64,000 nucleotides of DNA from JBMNOU01 sp050943215. GTDB taxonomy: Bacteria; Bacillota; Clostridia; Christensenellales; SZUA-584. A program made the position numbers and the translations under genes. Positions 1 through 8,180 of the stretch are shown piece after piece (the stretch's first letter is position 1; each line of letters begins with the position of its first letter). The notes beneath the pieces were generated by a model. That model did not search any database, was not told the origin of the DNA, and saw only the letters and a program-made list of their open reading frames with translations. The stretch covers positions 7,492-71,491 of the forward strand of contig JBMNOU010000003.1 of assembly GCA_050943215.1 (NCBI GenBank), given 5' to 3'.

Positions 1-1
1 T

Positions 2-50
2 CGTTTATAATAATGAATATCGTTCATAATAATGATTATACAAATATAAT
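2..50 (+). promoter_or_regulatory. Tandem PerR/Fur-like boxes and -10 element upstream of cdaA
   Basis: Two head-to-tail 19-bp copies (2-20 and 21-39) differ at only two positions. The second carries a perfect ATAAT-G-ATTAT dyad (29-39). The 15-mer at 27-41 matches the PerR/Fur-type consensus TTATAATNATTATAA at 12 of 14 defined positions; the first copy (8-22) matches at about 10. A TATAAT -10 candidate follows at 45-50 with no good -35, so a repressor bound at 27-41 would cover the promoter. The boxes could instead serve a gene to the left of the window. Confidence 0.5.
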
Positions 51-92
51 ACATATATATCATTGTTATTGGTGGTTATATAAAAGTAAAGG

Positions 93-938
93 GTGCTTTT
101 CGTTTTGGAACAAATCATTAATGCGATAATGAATAGCGTTGCGGATTTTAGCGTTATCGATATAATCGATATACTGCTTTTGTCAATCGTTATTTATTGG
201 CTATTAAAGCTTACCTCCAGAACACGTGCGATGCAGGTATTAAAAGGACTTGGAGTTATACTGCTTGCGGCCTGGGTAACAGACTTTTTAGGCCTTGTGG
301 GCACGACATGGCTATTAAACTACGTTCTGACCGCAGGCGCCTTGGTTATCGTCATTATTTTTCAGCCTGAAATTCGGCGCGCGCTGGCTAGGCTGGGACG
401 GGGCAGGATAGATTTAAGCCCATCGCAGTCTACATATGCGCAGGAGAACGTGGATAGGATATTGCGGGCGGTTTTAAGCTTGTCCAAAAAACGCGTGGGC
501 GCACTGATCGTCTTTGAAAGAAAAACGGGATTGAGAGATGTGATTGAAAGCGGGACACATATTGGTGCGGAAATATCATCCGAATTACTTGAAAATTTGT
601 TTTTTACCAATTCTCCTCTTCATGACGGTGCGGTCATCATAAGGGAGGATCGGATTGAAGCAGCAGGGTGTTTTCTTCCCCTTAGTGATAACAAGCAGAT
701 CGGGCAGGAGCTGGGTACGCGTCACAGGGCTGCGCTGGGTATATCTGAGGTTTCTGACAGCGTGACGCTAGTGATATCCGAAGAGACGGGTGTGATATCT
801 TTGGCACAGGATGGAGGCCTTATTCGTTATCTTGATTCAAAATCGATAAAAGACCTTTTAGAAGATTTATATATGATAAAGCAATCTACAAAGTTCATGA
901 GCCTTCGAATTAAGCGAAAGGGGCGTGAGACGGAGTGA
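93..938 (+). CDS. cdaA: Diadenylate cyclase CdaA (DisA_N domain, membrane type)
   Basis: Condenses two ATP into the second messenger c-di-AMP at the cytoplasmic face of the membrane. Three hydrophobic segments (about residues 25-38, 51-67 and 76-92) precede the DAC domain, which carries the diagnostic DGA (178-180) and RHR (210-212) motifs for catalysis and ATP binding. The length of about 280 residues is normal for the family. A GTG at 93 is used here; a TTG at 105 is better spaced from the AAAGGG-like ribosome site near 88-93 and is a real alternative. It overlaps cdaR by a GTGA, as expected for the cdaA-cdaR pair. The usual third gene, glmM, does not follow. Confidence 0.95.
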   Translation: MLFVLEQIINAIMNSVADFSVIDIIDILLLSIVIYWLLKLTSRTRAMQVLKGLGVILLAAWVTDFLGLVGTTWLLNYVLTAGALVIVIIFQPEIRRALARLGRGRIDLSPSQSTYAQENVDRILRAVLSLSKKRVGALIVFERKTGLRDVIESGTHIGAEISSELLENLFFTNSPLHDGAVIIREDRIEAAGCFLPLSDNKQIGQELGTRHRAALGISEVSDSVTLVISEETGVISLAQDGGLIRYLDSKSIKDLLEDLYMIKQSTKFMSLRIKRKGRETE

Positions 939-2191
939 TAAAATATTTAAAAATATTTTGGAATATCCTTCGGAGCAATTTTTTGCTGAAAATCATGGCG
1001 TTGCTTTTTGCGGTAATATTATGGAGTTATGTGCTGGCGGAAATCAATCCCCCGAGAGAACGTATTTTGCAAGATATTCCGGTCAGATACCAGAATATGG
1101 AAGATCTCACCGCAAAGAATCTTGCAATATCCGGCAGCCTATCTGATATGCCCGAAAGCGTTGATATATTGGTTGAAGTGAATCAAAGCGATATTAAGTA
1201 TTTAAGCGACGAGAATATCGAAGCGTATGTTGACCTCTCAATGATTAACAGTACTGGAGAGCGTACGCTGCGGATTAAAACGACACCCAGACGTGTCCAG
1301 GTTTTAAAAGTATACCCGTCTGAAGTTACGCTTTATACAGATGCTTACGTGACAAGGACCGTGCCTGTCAACATTGATATTATCGGGAATGTTCCAAGCG
1401 GATACTATGCAAGTATCCCCGTGATTACACCGAATGTAATAGGCATTTCGGGAGCGAGGGTTGATGTGGAAAAGGTGGAGAGTGCGGTCTGTACAATCGA
1501 TCTTAACGGGCTGACCCAAGGCTATAATAAAAGTATGGAGGTTACGCTTCTTGATAGTCGGGGCGAAATTATTGACGCTAGCCTCTTTTCGGGAAACCTT
1601 CAATCTGTTATTGTTAACCTTAGCGTGCTTCCTAAAAAGACAGTATCCGTTGATGCGGCGGGTGCTATTCTTGGCCAGGATAGCCTTGCGCCGGGTTATG
1701 AGATTACCGGTATTTCATGCAATCCCGCAAGGGTCAGCATCGTAGGTGAAAAGTCTGTACTTGATGGCATTACCGCATTGCCGCTGGTTCCATACAGCGT
1801 CAGCAGCGCCAGCGGAGATATCGTAGTGCTTTTAGAGTATGCCCCACCAGAAGGCGTCACCGTACTTGACACAGACAAGGCCGAGGTATATATCAGCATA
1901 CGCGAGAAGACCGATGTTAAAAAATACAGTAGCGTTGGTATCAGGCAGAAAAATCTATCGGCCAGGCAAGAAGCGGTTATTGATCAAAGCACTATTGATG
2001 TAACTGTTCTTTCAGGCATCTCAGAGGTTTCCAGACTAAGCAGAGCAGATATCGTTCCTTACGTTGATCTTGAAGGATTGAAGCCCGGAGTATACAGTCT
2101 GGATGTGCTTTTTGAAATCCCGGACGGGTTTACCGCAGAGAATTTTTCTTCCACCCCGGCAACGGTAACCGTAACGGTTAAGAGAAAATAA
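935..2191 (+). CDS. cdaR: YbbR-domain protein CdaR, regulator of CdaA
   Basis: Membrane-anchored, extracellular partner that modulates CdaA activity in Firmicutes. A single hydrophobic segment near residues 17-35 anchors it, and the rest is beta-rich repeats of the YbbR type (recurrent blocks such as VTLYTDAYVTRTVPV and the later VDAAGAILG and SVGIRQKNL starts), three to four copies by eye. The GTG start overlaps the cdaA stop (GTGA), so translation is probably coupled. The gene ends just before a hairpin terminator. The 418-residue length fits the family. Confidence 0.9.
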   Translation: MIKYLKIFWNILRSNFLLKIMALLFAVILWSYVLAEINPPRERILQDIPVRYQNMEDLTAKNLAISGSLSDMPESVDILVEVNQSDIKYLSDENIEAYVDLSMINSTGERTLRIKTTPRRVQVLKVYPSEVTLYTDAYVTRTVPVNIDIIGNVPSGYYASIPVITPNVIGISGARVDVEKVESAVCTIDLNGLTQGYNKSMEVTLLDSRGEIIDASLFSGNLQSVIVNLSVLPKKTVSVDAAGAILGQDSLAPGYEITGISCNPARVSIVGEKSVLDGITALPLVPYSVSSASGDIVVLLEYAPPEGVTVLDTDKAEVYISIREKTDVKKYSSVGIRQKNLSARQEAVIDQSTIDVTVLSGISEVSRLSRADIVPYVDLEGLKPGVYSLDVLFEIPDGFTAENFSSTPATVTVTVKRK

Positions 2192-2244
2192 TTTATAGGT
2201 ATAACGTCATCCAAAGGAGTTTATTGCTGTTTGGTGTAAGTAAT

Positions 2245-2277
2245 AAAAAAGGGGCCGGTATAACCTGCTCCTTTTTT
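2245..2277 (+). terminator. Rho-independent terminator after cdaR
   Basis: A-rich/U-rich stem 2245-2259 with 2263-2277, containing one G-U pair and one mismatch and ending in six T. It closes the cdaA-cdaR unit. Confidence 0.7.
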
Positions 2278-2372
2278 AGAGCAAAATAACACCAGGAGAA
2301 CCGGCTTTACGGTATCTCTGTTTCGAACGATGGGGTCAAATACGCAGCGGCGCTGTGGCCCAAGGAGAATCA

Positions 2373-3044
2373 ATGAAAAAAATTACTGTACTTTATGGAA
2401 ATTACGGCAGCGGCAAAACGGAATTAGCACTGAATATTGCGCTTCAGCTGCGCCGTATGCATACCGACGTGTCGCTTATCGATTTTGATATTGTCAACCC
2501 ATATTTCCGGTCTTCCGAGCATAAGGATATGCTTGAACGCCAAGGTATTCGTGTTATCGCGCCCGTTTACGCTAATACGATGGTTGACCTCCCGGCAATT
2601 CCACCCGACGTATTTTCGGCATTTAAGGGCGGATATGCTGTTTTCGATTGTGGTGGGGACCCGGTTGGTGCGGCGGCGCTCGGCGGGCTTAAGCAGCACT
2701 TCGACGGTATGCGCGAGAAGACAGAAGCGCTTTATGTTATAAATACGAAGCGTCCGTTTCAGGATAGCGCAGCGCGGATTTTGCAAAGTCTAGAGCTGAT
2801 ACAAAACAACGCCAGACTTTTGGCGGACGGATTTATTTTCAATGCCAATCTCGGCAAAGAAACAACTGGGGAAGAGCTTGGCGAGGGGTATAAAATAATA
2901 AAATCGCTGGTACAGCTCACTGGCGTGCCACTTTCTTATGTCAGCGGAACAAAAGAATCTCTTAATGTTTTTAAAAGATACTGCCCCGAATATAACGGCT
3001 GCATGATTGAGATCAATATTTTCATGCGACCCGAGTGGATGTAA
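2373..3044 (+). CDS. P-loop ATPase of the ParA/MinD/CobQ-like class
   Basis: Cytoplasmic nucleotide-binding protein of about 223 residues. The N-terminus has a Walker A variant (GNYGSGKTE), then a switch-like DFDIVNPYFR and a Walker B-like VFDCGGDPVG. This arrangement recalls a clostridial family often found beside 2-oxoacid:ferredoxin oxidoreductase genes. No such genes are next to it here, so its role stays open. The ATG at 2373 is chosen because AAGGAG at 2362-2367 is correctly spaced; the upstream in-frame GTG at 2355 lacks a site. It stands alone between two terminator/promoter boundaries. Confidence 0.75.
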   Translation: MKKITVLYGNYGSGKTELALNIALQLRRMHTDVSLIDFDIVNPYFRSSEHKDMLERQGIRVIAPVYANTMVDLPAIPPDVFSAFKGGYAVFDCGGDPVGAAALGGLKQHFDGMREKTEALYVINTKRPFQDSAARILQSLELIQNNARLLADGFIFNANLGKETTGEELGEGYKIIKSLVQLTGVPLSYVSGTKESLNVFKRYCPEYNGCMIEINIFMRPEWM

Positions 3045-3047
3045 TGC

Positions 3048-3075
3048 TTGAATTATTGTACTTAAGTATTATAAT
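3048..3075 (+). promoter_or_regulatory. Sigma-A promoter for the cysteine synthase gene
   Basis: TTGAAT at 3048-3053 and TATAAT at 3070-3075 with a 16-bp spacer, about 50 bp upstream of the ATG. Confidence 0.65.
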
Positions 3076-3125
3076 GGACATAATGCAGTTTGTATTGGAA
3101 TTGAATCTAGAAAAGAGGAAGACAG

Positions 3126-4019
3126 ATGGGACCCTACAAAAATATTTTAGATACGATAGGTAATTCACCTTTGGTAAAAATTAACAGGCTATGCACAAAG
3201 GAAACTGTTGATATATATGCAAAGATAGAAGGCACTAACCCGGGCGGCAGCATAAAAGACAGGATCGCTTTAAAGATGGTAGAACAGGCAGAAGCGGAGG
3301 GAATGCTAAGGCCCGGCAAAACAATTATCGAGCCAACCTCGGGCAATACGGGTATTGCTCTTGCGATGATCGGTGCCGTTAAAGGGTATGATGTAGAGAT
3401 CGTGATGAGTGCTGCAGTATCCATCGAGCGCCAGAAGATGATTACTGCTTTTGGTGGTAAAGTAATATTAACCGCTGCGGACGAGGGCACCGATGGCGCA
3501 ATCCGAAAAGCACGTAGGATGGTTGCAGAGAATCCGGAAAAATATTTTATGCCGGACCAGTTTACAAACCGGTACAATAATCTAGCGCACTATTCGACAA
3601 CGGCTGAAGAGATGATCAGGGATACTGTCGGACGTATTACCCACTTTGTATCAGCGCTGGGCACATCGGGGACGTTGATGGGCACCGCAAAAAGGTTAAA
3701 AGAGTTAAATCCGGATATCAAGATTGTCGAAGCCCAGCCTGTGAAAGGGCACTACATCCAGGGGCTTAAAAATATGAGCGAGGCAATTGTGCCTGAGATA
3801 TACGACCCTTCAAAGATCGATATTTCCATTATGATCGATTCCGAAGAGGCGTTCAAGATGGTAAGGCGGATCGTCAGGGAGGAAGGGATATTCTGCGGCA
3901 TGTCATCTGGTGCTGCAATGCTAGCATCGCTCAAAGTTGCCGAGATGATTGACAAAGGCGTTATTGTCTGCATATTCCCGGACAGGGGAGAAAAATACCT
4001 TAGCACACAATTGTTCTAG
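3126..4019 (+). CDS. cysK: Cysteine synthase (O-acetylserine sulfhydrylase, PLP-dependent)
   Basis: Makes L-cysteine from O-acetyl-L-serine and sulfide. The fold-type II PLP enzyme is recognisable from the Schiff-base lysine in GGSIKDR (about residue 44), the substrate loop PTSGNTGIAL, and the phosphate-binding GTSGT. The tail FPDRGEKYLST is typical. At 297 residues it is slightly shorter than many CysK proteins, and segments such as PVKGHYIQGLKN resemble the CysM branch, so CysK versus CysM cannot be decided by eye. A ribosome site AGAGGAAG precedes the ATG. The gene is monocistronic, with its own promoter and terminator. Confidence 0.9.
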   Translation: MGPYKNILDTIGNSPLVKINRLCTKETVDIYAKIEGTNPGGSIKDRIALKMVEQAEAEGMLRPGKTIIEPTSGNTGIALAMIGAVKGYDVEIVMSAAVSIERQKMITAFGGKVILTAADEGTDGAIRKARRMVAENPEKYFMPDQFTNRYNNLAHYSTTAEEMIRDTVGRITHFVSALGTSGTLMGTAKRLKELNPDIKIVEAQPVKGHYIQGLKNMSEAIVPEIYDPSKIDISIMIDSEEAFKMVRRIVREEGIFCGMSSGAAMLASLKVAEMIDKGVIVCIFPDRGEKYLSTQLF

Positions 4020-4031
4020 GTAATAAAATAT

Positions 4032-4064
4032 AAAAAGAGCTTAATTGGCATAGCTCTTTTTTTT
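4032..4064 (+). terminator. Rho-independent terminator after cysteine synthase
   Basis: Stem AAAAAGAGCT / AGCTCTTTTT with a 10-nt loop and an eight-T run. The following stretch up to 4263 has no convincing gene or signal. Confidence 0.85.
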
Positions 4065-4263
4065 ATCGTAAAATAAATGCTCTGCGTTTGTATAGAGGTT
4101 ATTGGCCGGGTTAAACAAGAATAAAACACTGACCCTTTAAAGGTGCGGTAACAGTCTGAGCAGCTTGCTAAACCGCCAGTTACTTTTGTCGTACCTTGTA
4201 AAGAACCTTTTAGGGTTTCAATACCTCCATCGTAACGGGTAGATGATTGTTATATCCAGAAAT

Positions 4264-5865
4264 TTAGGTTGTTTCGGGTATCGGCATCGGCTCTTTCGTT
4301 GCTTCTTTTGTTGGTTCAGTTGTCGGTTCTGCCGTTGGTTCTGCAGTCGGCTCTGCCGTTGGTTCTGCAGTCGGTTCTGCAGTCGGTTCTGCAGTCGGTT
4401 CTGCAGTCGGCTCTACCGTTGGTTCTGCCGTTGGTTCTACCGTTGGTTCTGCTGTCGGACTTGGCGTAGGTGTTGGCGCAGGCGGATTTGAAATATAGAC
4501 GTATAGCGATGCGTATAGTCTGTTAAGATCGTTTGTTGCATGGCTCATTTTGCTGATATCGCTGCTGGATAAAGAAGATTTGGCACTCTTTAGAAGTGCT
4601 TTTGCATTATGTATTTGCTCGCTGGTTAATATGCTCGGATGATCCGATAAAAGATTGCTGAGCCTGTTAATCGCTTTGTTAAGGCTAGATTTTGCCGCAT
4701 CATTTTTGACGTAGCCGATACTGTAATTCCAATCGATATCCGGCTCAACACCGAAAATTGCCTTGATAATCTCCTGTGTGTACGTATGGTCAAGCACATA
4801 GTATGTCGCGTTATAGACCTGCATATATTGTCCTTGAAGCGTATACCGATTGCATTCGGTATCTAGATTGAGATCAAGCGCAAACAATGTAAGTGCGACG
4901 ATCTGCTCAAAATTAAGGTTTGTGTATATATCTGACTGTGCCTTCTGATAGATTTTGGGGATATCTTTTAAAATCGATGCGTCTTTCATCTGATTAAATA
5001 CACTCATCAAGAGCCGCTGCTGCCTATCGATTCTATCGATATCCGTACCCGAAGTAATACCCTTACGTGCACGGCAGTAATCAAGCACTGCTTGGCCGTC
5101 AAGCAGCTGATAGCCCTTGCTAAGATAGCGCCCGTTCATATATATTTCGTAATCAACGTCATACCAAACTCCGCCGATGATATTGACGATATCCTTGACC
5201 GCTTGCATCTCTACACCGATATAATAGTTGATGGGTATGCCGCCGATCGTAGTACTGATTGTTTCCATCAGACATTTAAAGCCATCCCCTTGGGCACCCC
5301 CGGCCGACATAAAAGCTCCGTTGATCTTCCATTTTTGATTGGTAAACGCTATATCGGCATAGCTATCCCTCGGGATGGAAAGCATATCGGCCTTTCCGGT
5401 GGCGAAGTTAACGGAGACAAGAAGTATCGTGTCCGTTCTAAAATCATTACGGCCTTCTCTTTCCTCGGAGTAATCGATCCCTGTGATTAGAACGTTAACC
5501 CTATCTTTCATAAAATCCATATCCGCCTGCATTTTAAGGAGCTCTTCGGGCGAATAGGTCTGTGTCGGAACGGGTAAGTGGCTAAGCGTTATTGCGGCGG
5601 TTGGCTGGGAAGCTGTCTGCACCGGCCTTGGAGTGGGATCGGGAAAAGCTGCGCGTCCGTTGACAACGGTGACATATAAGAAACGCACTAAGATAACGAC
5701 TGCTACCAAAACCCCTACTAGCAGACAGTATTTGATGATTTTGACTGTTGTAATAGGCTTATGGAAAAGACGTTCTTCAGGCGGCTTTTTTTTACCACCA
5801 TTGCGTTTCATGGTTACGGCGTTTGGCTGGTTAAAATCCGAGGCTTTTTTATGGTGATTAAACAT
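4264..5865 (-). CDS. LytR-CpsA-Psr (LCP) family cell-wall glycopolymer ligase with PT-E repeat tail
   Basis: LCP enzymes transfer undecaprenyl-linked glycopolymers onto peptidoglycan outside the membrane. The protein has a basic cytoplasmic N-terminus, one membrane segment (about 44-67), a short Pro/Thr linker, then the LCP catalytic domain (about 120-330). Its conserved Arg/Asp residues are in NDFRTDTIL, SIPRDSY and CRARK...DIDRIDRQQR. A C-terminal region (about 390-460) looks helical. The last 70 residues are tandem four-residue units of the PTAE/PTVE type, a likely wall-spanning or disordered tail. At 533 residues it is longer than a minimal LCP protein because of this tail. Confidence 0.9.
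   Translation of the reverse strand: MFNHHKKASDFNQPNAVTMKRNGGKKKPPEERLFHKPITTVKIIKYCLLVGVLVAVVILVRFLYVTVVNGRAAFPDPTPRPVQTASQPTAAITLSHLPVPTQTYSPEELLKMQADMDFMKDRVNVLITGIDYSEEREGRNDFRTDTILLVSVNFATGKADMLSIPRDSYADIAFTNQKWKINGAFMSAGGAQGDGFKCLMETISTTIGGIPINYYIGVEMQAVKDIVNIIGGVWYDVDYEIYMNGRYLSKGYQLLDGQAVLDYCRARKGITSGTDIDRIDRQQRLLMSVFNQMKDASILKDIPKIYQKAQSDIYTNLNFEQIVALTLFALDLNLDTECNRYTLQGQYMQVYNATYYVLDHTYTQEIIKAIFGVEPDIDWNYSIGYVKNDAAKSSLNKAINRLSNLLSDHPSILTSEQIHNAKALLKSAKSSLSSSDISKMSHATNDLNRLYASLYVYISNPPAPTPTPSPTAEPTVEPTAEPTVEPTAEPTAEPTAEPTAEPTAEPTAEPTAEPTTEPTKEATKEPMPIPETT
4308..4459 (-). repeat. 12-bp tandem repeat coding the PTAE/PTVE tail of the LCP protein
   Basis: About twelve to thirteen head-to-tail 12-bp units, many identical, encode the acidic Pro-Thr tail. 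The high identity at the nucleotide level points to recent slippage expansion, so copy number may vary between strains. Long open frames in the same stretch on the plus strand are by-products of the repeat. Confidence 0.85.
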
Positions 5866-5974
5866 TTTTTAATACCTTTCAAAATTTAGCAAAAGCGCTT
5901 ACTTTATTATAACACAACCAGTATTTTCAATATTATTAATATTATGAAATCTCTTATATTGCTCTATTTTAATA

Positions 5975-6008
5975 CAAAAAAAGCGCTCCTTACCGAAGCG
6001 CTCATTTT
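5975..6008 (-). terminator. Terminator of the NlpC/P60 gene
   Basis: AGCGCT arms at 5982-5987 and 5997-6002 followed, on the minus strand, by a seven-T run. It lies just past the stop at 6016. Confidence 0.8.
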
Positions 6009-6015
6009 TGTTGTA

Positions 6016-6957
6016 TTAACCGACATGACGTGCAAAAACGTAATTTCTTGCCCAGTAGACGTTCCCAAGATCACTGATCATGACTTTTGCCTGACCGGAA
6101 GATGCGTGTACAAACTGTCCGTTGCCAATGTATATGCCCATGTGGCTGATATAACTCGAACTATCTGAGCGGAAGAATATAAGATCACCTTTTGACAGCA
6201 AAGCCGTGCCCGTAATCTTCGTCCAGGCTGAATACTCACTGTAAGCTGCTGCGCTCAGCCGCGATACACTGTAGCCCGCATTATTCAGCGCATAATATGC
6301 AAGCCCGGAACAGTCATAAGACGAAGGTCCAGATCCACCCAGCACATATGGCTTTCCGACCTGTGCGGCGGCGATATATGCAATCTTGCTTGCTGATGTA
6401 TTTGGCATGGCCGCCGTTGGAGAAACGGTTCCGGAAAACAGCTTGTTTCTTGTCACCGGCCCTGCAATCCCATCGGCAGCCAGTCCGTATGCTTTTTGAA
6501 AGCCTAGAACCGCGGATTTTGTGATACTGCCGTAATATCCTGTGATGCTGCCGTACGTATAGAACCCGAGTTCTTTAAGCTTTGCCTGTAGCGTAGTTAC
6601 TGCTTCTCCCCTATTGCCGATATTCAGTATCAGGCTTTTTGCAAAGGATGAATAGAGCTTTGCTTGTGTCGCCGCTCCGGCAATACCGTCCGCTGCAAGC
6701 CCATGGTTATTCTGGAAGCGAACAACAGCGGTCTTGGTCAGCGCTCCGTAATATCCTGTTGAACCCTTGTAATCAAGGTATCCAAGATTATGCAATCTGT
6801 TTTGAAGAGACGACACACTGTCTCCTGTGCTGCCTATTTTAAGCAAAGTGCCAGATGTTAAATCAGCAGCAAATGCTGTTGGCATCATCATGATAAGTAC
6901 TGCAACAATACAGATGGTTATGATGACGGCGTGCCTTAATGCTTTGTTTTTCTTCAT
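6016..6957 (-). CDS. Secreted NlpC/P60 endopeptidase with two peptidoglycan-binding domains
   Basis: Cleaves peptide stems of peptidoglycan outside the cell. An N-terminal signal peptide (residues 1-30, AFA cleavage site) is followed by two PG_binding_1 domains (about 42-101 and 113-173), each with the GYYG...V..FQ...GL..DGIAG pattern. The C-terminal NlpC/P60 domain (about 190-313) has the catalytic Cys216 in YDCSGL, His272 in SHMGIY and a third polar residue near His284. The start has a strong AGGAGG site. It has its own promoter and terminator. Neighbouring LCP and this enzyme both act on the wall but are separate units. Confidence 0.93.
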   Translation of the reverse strand: MKKNKALRHAVIITICIVAVLIMMMPTAFAADLTSGTLLKIGSTGDSVSSLQNRLHNLGYLDYKGSTGYYGALTKTAVVRFQNNHGLAADGIAGAATQAKLYSSFAKSLILNIGNRGEAVTTLQAKLKELGFYTYGSITGYYGSITKSAVLGFQKAYGLAADGIAGPVTRNKLFSGTVSPTAAMPNTSASKIAYIAAAQVGKPYVLGGSGPSSYDCSGLAYYALNNAGYSVSRLSAAAYSEYSAWTKITGTALLSKGDLIFFRSDSSSYISHMGIYIGNGQFVHASSGQAKVMISDLGNVYWARNYVFARHVG

Positions 6958-6982
6958 GTTATGTTTCCCCTCCTTTCACTGT

Positions 6983-7012
6983 ATTATAACTGGGCATACA
7001 TGAAAGGCACAA
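6983..7012 (-). promoter_or_regulatory. Promoter for the NlpC/P60 gene
   Basis: On the minus strand, TTGTGC (7012-7007) and TATAAT (6988-6983) with an 18-bp spacer, just upstream of the AGGAGG site. Confidence 0.55.
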
Positions 7013-7167
7013 AACACGCTATTGTATGTTATCACCGTTTAAATATCAACGCCTGTATATATTACGGTTATATTAATTTAATATTACATTTTAAAGAGGA
7101 ATACGCTGTTATACGCATTATTCATGTTTAATTATTGGAAACAGTGGATAATGTGGTTAATGAATAA

Positions 7168-7197
7168 TAAAAAAAGGAACCGTATTAACGGTTCCAA
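7168..7197 (-). terminator. Terminator of the perR-dfx-rbr operon
   Basis: Perfect GGAACCGT / ACGGTTCC stem (7176-7183, 7188-7195), four-nt loop, and a seven-T run on the minus strand directly after rubrerythrin. Confidence 0.88.
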
Positions 7198-7211
7198 GCT
7201 ACAAATGTTCG

Positions 7212-7748
7212 TTAATAGGTTTTTACATATAGCTCAAAGTAGTCGCGCGGATGCGAACACACGGGGCATTTCTCGGGTGCGTCTTTGGCAACCAGCCTGT
7301 GCCCGCAGTTGGAACATATCCATTCTGCTTCGGCGTCTTTAGAGAAAACCGATTTTCTTTGGATATTTTTGAGCAGTGCCTGGTACCGCTGCTCGTGTTC
7401 TTTTTCTATTTTTGCGACGCCTTCAAACATATAGGCGATTTCATCAAAGCCTTCTTCTCGCGCTTCTTTAGCCATGCGCGGGTACATCTGGGTCCATTCG
7501 CCATTTTCCCCTGATGCGGCATCGGCCAGATTCTCCTCTGTTGAACTGATATCCGCTAAAAGCTTATACCACAATTTTGCATGTTCTTTTTCATTAGCTG
7601 CCGTTTCTGTAAAAAAATTTGAGATCTGAACATACCCGTCCTTCTTTGCCTGTGATGCAAAAAATGTGTATTTGTTTCGAGCCTGAGACTCGCCGGCAAA
7701 GGCTTCCATCAAATTCTTTTCCGTTTTTGTTCCTTTTAAATCCTTCAT
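7212..7748 (-). CDS. rbr: Rubrerythrin
   Basis: Non-haem diiron peroxidase that reduces hydrogen peroxide in anaerobes. The N-terminal ferritin-like four-helix domain has the metal-ligand motifs ESQARNKY, NEKEH and KIEKEHEQRY. The C-terminal rubredoxin domain has CSNCGH and CPVCSHP, which bind one Fe(Cys)4. The ATG at 7748 (178 residues) sits nine bases after AAGGAGG; the in-frame TTG two codons upstream is too close to that site. It is the last gene of perR-dfx-rbr, which pairs peroxide and superoxide removal with their likely regulator. Confidence 0.96.
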   Translation of the reverse strand: MKDLKGTKTEKNLMEAFAGESQARNKYTFFASQAKKDGYVQISNFFTETAANEKEHAKLWYKLLADISSTEENLADAASGENGEWTQMYPRMAKEAREEGFDEIAYMFEGVAKIEKEHEQRYQALLKNIQRKSVFSKDAEAEWICSNCGHRLVAKDAPEKCPVCSHPRDYFELYVKTY

Positions 7749-7786
7749 CTTCAATATCCTCCTTTTTTATAATAATACCAATATGA

Positions 7787-8167
7787 TTATGCCTTCCAAA
7801 GCCCGTGAAGGTTGCAGTACGCAAAAACAGCTTCGATATCGTGCGCTTTTAAGTTAAATGTTGCCTCGGGCGCACACGTTGCACATAGTCTGGCTCTTCC
7901 GTATTTTCCGTCTTTTTTTACGATCTCGATAAACGCGATATGATGCTCCTCAGTCATAGGGTGTGGCACGCTACCAAGCGTTATCGTGGTTGTATCACCG
8001 TTAGATACGATAACAGGGACATGTTTTTCTTTGCCTGTATCTTGTGTTTTTGCTTTGAGAAGAATCATCCTTTGCCCACAGCAGACCAAAGTAGGTGTGC
8101 CGGGATTCGCAACGCTGACGACATGCCCGCATACTTCGCAGTGATAATAATCATTATAATTTGTCAT
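7787..8167 (-). CDS. dfx: Desulfoferrodoxin (superoxide reductase)
   Basis: Reduces superoxide to hydrogen peroxide without releasing oxygen. The N-terminal desulforedoxin-like domain has the cysteine pattern CEVCGH...CCG. The C-terminal SOR domain carries the iron ligands in EKHVPV, HPM, EEHH and the final CNLHGLW. Length (126) is typical of the two-iron class. It lies 13 bp after perR and 38 bp before rubrerythrin, so co-transcription is likely. Codons 3-7 contain a near-perfect PerR-box-like dyad, described separately. Confidence 0.96.
   Translation of the reverse strand: MTNYNDYYHCEVCGHVVSVANPGTPTLVCCGQRMILLKAKTQDTGKEKHVPVIVSNGDTTTITLGSVPHPMTEEHHIAFIEIVKKDGKYGRARLCATCAPEATFNLKAHDIEAVFAYCNLHGLWKA
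8145..8159 (-). promoter_or_regulatory. PerR-box-like dyad inside the 5-prime end of dfx
   Basis: The 15-mer centred on 8152 matches TTATAATNATTATAA at 13 of 14 defined positions. It also encodes part of the Asn/Tyr/Asp-rich N-terminus of the protein, so it may be coincidence of codon content. Confidence 0.35.
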
Positions 8168-8180
8168 GGTCGTATACTCC

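Noticed and set aside
4308..4459. Regular short repeats resembling a CRISPR or minisatellite array
   Set aside because: Units are 12 bp, contiguous, without spacers, and in frame inside a coding sequence.
4243..4491. Open frames on the plus strand rich in Arg/Phe/Cys or Leu/Val
   Set aside because: They are antisense images of the 12-bp repeats of the LCP gene and have no ribosome site.
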